Shown piece after piece: positions 4,700 through 7,506 of a stretch of DNA of 7,506 nucleotides (the first letter of the stretch is position 1; every line of letters begins with the position of its first letter). Under the pieces are notes generated by a model. That model was not told where the DNA came from. It made no database searches and worked only from the letters and a program-made list of their open reading frames with translations. Both the position numbers and the translations under genes were made by a program. Source of the stretch: Rhodoferax sp. Lineage in GTDB: Bacteria; Pseudomonadota; Gammaproteobacteria; Burkholderiales; Burkholderiaceae_C. The stretch is taken from contig JAJAZK010000570.1 of the NCBI GenBank assembly GCA_026785765.1, positions 1-7,506 on the forward strand, given 5' to 3'.

Positions 4700-6571
4700 A
4701 TGAACGCCCCGACCGACCCCTCCCACCTGCTGCCAGTTATCGCGCAGCGCCCGGTCCCGCCGGCGCTGATAGAGGCACTCAAACACCGCTTCGGGCAGCG
4801 CTGCTCCACCGCCCTGGTGGTACGCGAACAGCATGGGCGCGATGAGTCGTCGTTCGAGTCTCCGCCGCCGGCGGCAGTGGTGTTTGCCGAAAGCACACAA
4901 GATGTGTCGGCCGTGGTGGCGCTGGCGGCGCAGCACCGGGTGCCGGTGATTCCATTTGGTGTGGGCTCGTCGCTGGAGGGCCATTTGCTGGCGGTTCAGG
5001 GCGGCATCAGCATCGACCTTGGCCGCATGAACAAGGTGTTGGCGATCAACGCCGAAGACCTGACGGTCACCGTGCAGGCTGGCGTGACGCGCAAACAGCT
5101 CAACGAGGAAATCAAGAGCACCGGATTGTTCTTCCCGATCGACCCGGGTGCGGATGCGACCATCGGCGGCATGAGCGCCACGCGGGCCAGCGGGACCAAT
5201 GCCGTGCGTTATGGAACGATGCGCGAAAACGTGCTCGGGCTGCAAGTCGTCACCGCCAGCGGCGAGGTGATCCGCACCGGCACCCGGGCCAGGAAATCGT
5301 CCGCCGGCTACGACCTGACGCGCCTGATGGTGGGCAGCGAGGGCACCCTGGGGGTGATCACCGAGATCACGCTGCGGATTTACCCCTTTCCGGAAGGCGT
5401 GTCGGCCGCAATCTGTTCGTTTCCCAGCATTGAGGCAGCGGTGCGCACCACGATCCAGGTGATCCAGCTTGGGGTGCCGATTGCGCGGGTGGAACTGATC
5501 GACCACAACTCGGTGCGTATGGTTAACGCCCACAGCAAACTGGCGTTGCGGGAAGAGCCCCTGCTGCTGATGGAGTTTCACGGGTCGCCGGTCGGCGTCC
5601 AGGAGCAGGCGCAGACGGTGCAGGAAATCGCCACCGAACACGGCGGCAATGCGTTCGAATGGGCCACCACCCCTGAAGAGCGCACCCGGCTCTGGGCGGC
5701 GCGGCACAACGCCTACTTTGCGGCGATCCAGTCGCGTCCCGGATGCCGGGCGATCTCCACCGATACCTGTGTGCCGATCTCGCGTTTGGCCGACTGCCTG
5801 CTCGATTCAGTGGCCGAAGCCGACGCCTCGGGCCTCCACTATTTTCTGGTCGGCCATGTCGGCGACGGCAACTTCCATTTTGGTTATCTGCTCGACCCGG
5901 CGCAACCGCAGGAGCGGGAAACAGCAGAGCAGCTGAACCGGCAACTGGTGGCGCGCGCCCTTCGGCTGGAAGGCACCTGCACCGGCGAACACGGTATCGG
6001 ACTCCACAAGATGGACTTCCTGGTGACGGAAGCGGGTGCCGGGGCAGTGGAAATGATGCGCACCATCAAACGCGCGCTGGACCCGCACAACATCATGAAC
6101 CCGGGGAAGATCTTCTCGCGGAACCGCGGTGCAGCACACTGCGCAGCGCACGACAAGCTACGCTCAGGGGCTCTCAGCAATGGCCATGGCCATGTAGTTC
6201 ATCTTTTTCTGATGGTCGTGGTCGGTATCGGTGAAGCGCGCCGCAATGGCGGCAAACTCATGCTGGATTTCGATCAGGGCGTCCACCATGTCCGGGTCAA
6301 ACTGTGCCGCCCGGTCCTGGAAAATCAGTTGCACCGCGCGGTCATGCGCCACACCCGCCCGGTAGACCCGGTCGCTGGTCATGGCATCGTAGGCATCAGC
6401 CAATGCCATGATGCGCGCCGCCACCGGAATCGCCGCCCCAAAGAGGCCCTGTGGATAACCCTTTCCATCCCAGTGCTCATGGTGCGCGCCAATGATGTCG
6501 CGGGCAATTTCGAGAAATTGGGTCGAAAAACCGGCGCTGCCCTTGATCTGGTCAATCACGGCGCAGCCTAG
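4700..6571 (+). CDS. D-lactate dehydrogenase (cytochrome type), FAD-linked, with abnormal C-terminal extension
   Basis: Residues 1-472 form a complete FAD-binding oxidoreductase of the DLD/GlcD group, which oxidises D-lactate (or another D-2-hydroxyacid) to the keto acid and passes electrons to a cytochrome or quinone. The FAD_binding_4 domain spans about 55-230, with PFGVGSSLEGH (85-95), DPGADATIGGM (148-158), SGTNAVRYGTMRENVL (164-179) and MVGSEGTLGVITE (210-222). The FAD-oxidase C domain follows, with RLWAARHNAYFA (330-341), GHVGDGNFH (385-393), CTGEHGIG (427-434) and the usual end NPGKIF (467-472). Resemblance to human LDHD, which ends at NPGKVL, is strong. Here the frame continues for 151 more codons to TAG 6569-6571. 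From residue 489 on these are the exact antisense of the HD-GYP gene and resemble no domain. AGGAG (4689-4693) lies 6 bases before ATG 4700. Family call is firm; D-lactate over 2-hydroxyglutarate or glycolate is likely but unproven. Confidence 0.88.
   Translation: MNAPTDPSHLLPVIAQRPVPPALIEALKHRFGQRCSTALVVREQHGRDESSFESPPPAAVVFAESTQDVSAVVALAAQHRVPVIPFGVGSSLEGHLLAVQGGISIDLGRMNKVLAINAEDLTVTVQAGVTRKQLNEEIKSTGLFFPIDPGADATIGGMSATRASGTNAVRYGTMRENVLGLQVVTASGEVIRTGTRARKSSAGYDLTRLMVGSEGTLGVITEITLRIYPFPEGVSAAICSFPSIEAAVRTTIQVIQLGVPIARVELIDHNSVRMVNAHSKLALREEPLLLMEFHGSPVGVQEQAQTVQEIATEHGGNAFEWATTPEERTRLWAARHNAYFAAIQSRPGCRAISTDTCVPISRLADCLLDSVAEADASGLHYFLVGHVGDGNFHFGYLLDPAQPQERETAEQLNRQLVARALRLEGTCTGEHGIGLHKMDFLVTEAGAGAVEMMRTIKRALDPHNIMNPGKIFSRNRGAAHCAAHDKLRSGALSNGHGHVVHLFLMVVVGIGEARRNGGKLMLDFDQGVHHVRVKLCRPVLENQLHRAVMRHTRPVDPVAGHGIVGISQCHDARRHRNRRPKEALWITLSIPVLMVRANDVAGNFEKLGRKTGAALDLVNHGAA
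6116..6571 (+). other. Probable stop-loss extension of the dehydrogenase frame
   Basis: After Phe472 (6113-6115) the next codon is TCG (6116-6118), one base away from TAG. A stop there would give the family-standard end. Beyond it the frame is low in hydrophobic pattern and rich in His/Arg, as expected for antisense reading. Codon boundaries on the two strands coincide (both begin at positions equal to 2 modulo 3), so a stop could appear only where the opposing gene uses TTA, CTA or TCA, codons rare in GC-rich genomes. The frame finally ends opposite a CTA Leu codon of the HD-GYP gene. A true extension, a recent mutation and a sequencing error all remain possible. Confidence 0.6.
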
Positions 6572-6922
6572 CTGGGTGTGGGTTCGCACGACCTTGATCT
6601 CGTCTGCGTCGAGCGCCCCGGGTTTCAGCAGAATTCGGTCCGGCACACCTGCGTTGCCGATGTCGTGCAGGGGCACCGCGCGCTGCAGCAAGGAAATCGT
6701 TGCATCCGACATCGGTCGACCATACGTCGGCGAGGTCTTGAGCTTGAGTGCCAGGGCACGCGCGTAATGCTGGATGCGCAGGATGTGGTTGCCGGCCTCG
6801 CCCGGTTCTGCCAGCGCCGCCATCGCCAGCACAGTGGCATCGAACACCTTGATCAGGTCGAAGGTGGTTTCCCGCCCTGCCTGCAGGGGCATACCGGTCG
6901 GCGAAGAGTCCGAATGGTCCAA
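6164..6922 (-). CDS. HD-GYP domain protein, putative cyclic-di-GMP phosphodiesterase
   Basis: This 252-residue cytoplasmic protein consists almost only of an HD-GYP domain, the family that hydrolyses cyclic di-GMP. Metal-ligand and signature residues visible are His86-Asp87 (PLHDIGNAGVPDRILLKPG), His115 (RTHTQLG), His147-His148-Glu149 (AHHEHWDGKGYP), GYP at 155-157 and Asp176 (ALADAYDAMTSDRVYR). The Lys that commonly follows HDIG is Asn90 here. No receiver, PAS or membrane segment precedes the domain, only about 25 residues and a helical stretch, unlike RpfG-type regulators. The start is TTG at 6922 because GGAG (6929-6932) lies 6 bases before it; the next candidate, ATG at residue 11, has no such site. 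The last residues are polar with several Met (MNYMAMAIAESP). The gene is convergent to the lactate dehydrogenase. Activity is inferred from motifs alone; an output other than c-di-GMP cleavage is possible. Confidence 0.88.
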   Translation of the reverse strand: MDHSDSSPTGMPLQAGRETTFDLIKVFDATVLAMAALAEPGEAGNHILRIQHYARALALKLKTSPTYGRPMSDATISLLQRAVPLHDIGNAGVPDRILLKPGALDADEIKVVRTHTQLGCAVIDQIKGSAGFSTQFLEIARDIIGAHHEHWDGKGYPQGLFGAAIPVAARIMALADAYDAMTSDRVYRAGVAHDRAVQLIFQDRAAQFDPDMVDALIEIQHEFAAIAARFTDTDHDHQKKMNYMAMAIAESP

Positions 6923-6977
6923 GTTTCACTCCACAGCGTCAGTCGTTTATGTTACGACGAGTAACACCAACACGGTA
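6923..6977 (-). other. Short gap between methyltransferase and HD-GYP genes
   Basis: The 55 bases hold the Shine-Dalgarno site of the HD-GYP gene and a 5-bp inverted repeat (6942-6946 with 6954-6958, 7-base loop). There is no T-run to make it a terminator and no convincing promoter hexamer pair. I see nothing else here. Confidence 0.3.
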
Positions 6978-7506
6978 TTATTTCGACGCGTCGGCTGCGT
7001 GCTGCGTCGTCGGCGCAACACCCGCCATCTGGTACAACCATAACGTGCGGCCGTCTTGCAGTAACACGGCGTGCCGGGCAACCAGCAGACTGGCCTCGAA
7101 CTCCAGGCTGACCAGCCAACGGCCGGGACGCATCTCGGAGCGCGCCTTTGCGGCAGCGCGCGCCATGCTCTCGGGGCGCTGGAACAGATACACCAGGTCA
7201 AAGTCAGCCCAGGATGCGCTCCAGATATCGCCTTGGCGCACTTGCGCCCACGGGCAGCACAAGCCGCATACGGCACGCAACGGCCAGCTCCACTCGATAC
7301 CATGCAACTCCACGTGAGGGTAACTGGCGCGCAAAGCGCGCAATCCATGGCCTAGACCACAACCGGCGTCGAGTACCCGCGCCCCACCTTCCAGTGGCGC
7401 GTGTTGTGCCAGTGTGCGCAAGGCGTCGGCCGGCGTCGGGAACAAAGGTGCGTCGCGCCAGGCCTTGACCGGATACAACAGCAGCAACAACAACAGCAGC
7501 AGCAGC
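6978..7506 (-). CDS. Class I SAM-dependent methyltransferase, N-terminus beyond the window
   Basis: The minus-strand frame is open from the right edge (first full codon 7505-7503) to TAA at 6978-6980, giving 175 visible residues. The SAM-binding motif I is VLDAGCGLGHG, encoded around 7374-7344, followed by an acidic end of strand 2 (LHGIEWSWPL) and a QGDI motif, the usual Rossmann-fold layout. The substrate cannot be predicted. The visible part begins with ten Leu codons and then YPVKAWRDAPLFPTP, which suggests a membrane anchor before the catalytic domain. The TTG at 7493 is a Leu codon inside that tract, not a believable start; the real start lies outside. The stop is 55 bases upstream of the HD-GYP start on the same strand, so co-transcription is plausible. 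Confidence 0.82.
   Translation of the reverse strand, partial: LLLLLLLLLLYPVKAWRDAPLFPTPADALRTLAQHAPLEGGARVLDAGCGLGHGLRALRASYPHVELHGIEWSWPLRAVCGLCCPWAQVRQGDIWSASWADFDLVYLFQRPESMARAAAKARSEMRPGRWLVSLEFEASLLVARHAVLLQDGRTLWLYQMAGVAPTTQHAADASK
7476..7505 (-). repeat. Leucine-codon trinucleotide tract
   Basis: On the minus strand ten consecutive codons read CTG four times, TTG three times, CTG twice and TTG once, all Leu, and the tract runs up to the window edge. It forms the hydrophobic N-terminal part of the methyltransferase. Such low-complexity trinucleotide runs can gain or lose units without frameshift, altering the length of a membrane helix. The full extent is not visible. Confidence 0.7.

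Noticed and set aside
4679..5707. Minus-strand frame (342 codons) opposite the lactate dehydrogenase
   Set aside because: It has the same antisense character as the frame opposite patD; the plus strand carries all FAD-domain motifs.
6129..6144. Possible terminator hairpin between the dehydrogenase and HD-GYP genes
   Set aside because: A 6-bp stem with one G-U pair and a 4-base loop is present, but there is no T-run on either strand; too weak to call.
6552..6929. Alternative minus-strand frame starting with GTG at 6929
   Set aside because: It is out of frame with the HD-GYP protein, has no domain, and shares the region only because the ribosome site lies close by.

Overview
The window looks like a piece of a GC-rich betaproteobacterial chromosome. 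I infer Burkholderiales, possibly Comamonadaceae, from codon use, the protein styles and the GTG/TTG starts; no rRNA or marker gene is present to prove this. Six protein genes fill nearly all of it, and no gene-free stretch exceeds 200 bases.

Left part (1-4609, + strand): a polyamine uptake and catabolism operon with the same order as E. coli ydcSTUV-patD. It holds the last codons of a probable periplasmic binding protein (1-92), a GC-rich intercistronic hairpin, an ABC ATPase (171-1190), two inner-membrane permeases (1382-2332 and 2322-3140) and a gamma-aminobutyraldehyde dehydrogenase (3155-4609). The transporter would import putrescine or a related amine. After transamination or oxidation to 4-aminobutanal, the dehydrogenase would make GABA.

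The most unusual structure lies between the ATPase and the first permease. Three head-to-tail 65-bp repeats (1188-1382) sit exactly in the stop/start junction. Each copy supplies a start codon, a 21-22-codon mini-ORF, a Shine-Dalgarno site, and a stop that overlaps the next start. Removing all three copies (195 bp) would restore a direct ATGA overlap between ATPase and permease. The array therefore looks like a portable translational coupler that has multiplied in place.

Middle (4700-6571, + strand): a D-lactate dehydrogenase (cytochrome type, FAD). Its family-typical end is near base 6115, but the frame stays open for about 150 more codons into the antisense of the next gene, which suggests a lost stop codon. 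Right part (- strand): a compact HD-GYP domain protein (6164-6922), convergent to and overlapped by that extension, followed by the 3' part of a class I SAM methyltransferase (6978 to the window edge). The methyltransferase begins, as far as visible, with a poly-leucine tract encoded by CTG/TTG repeats.
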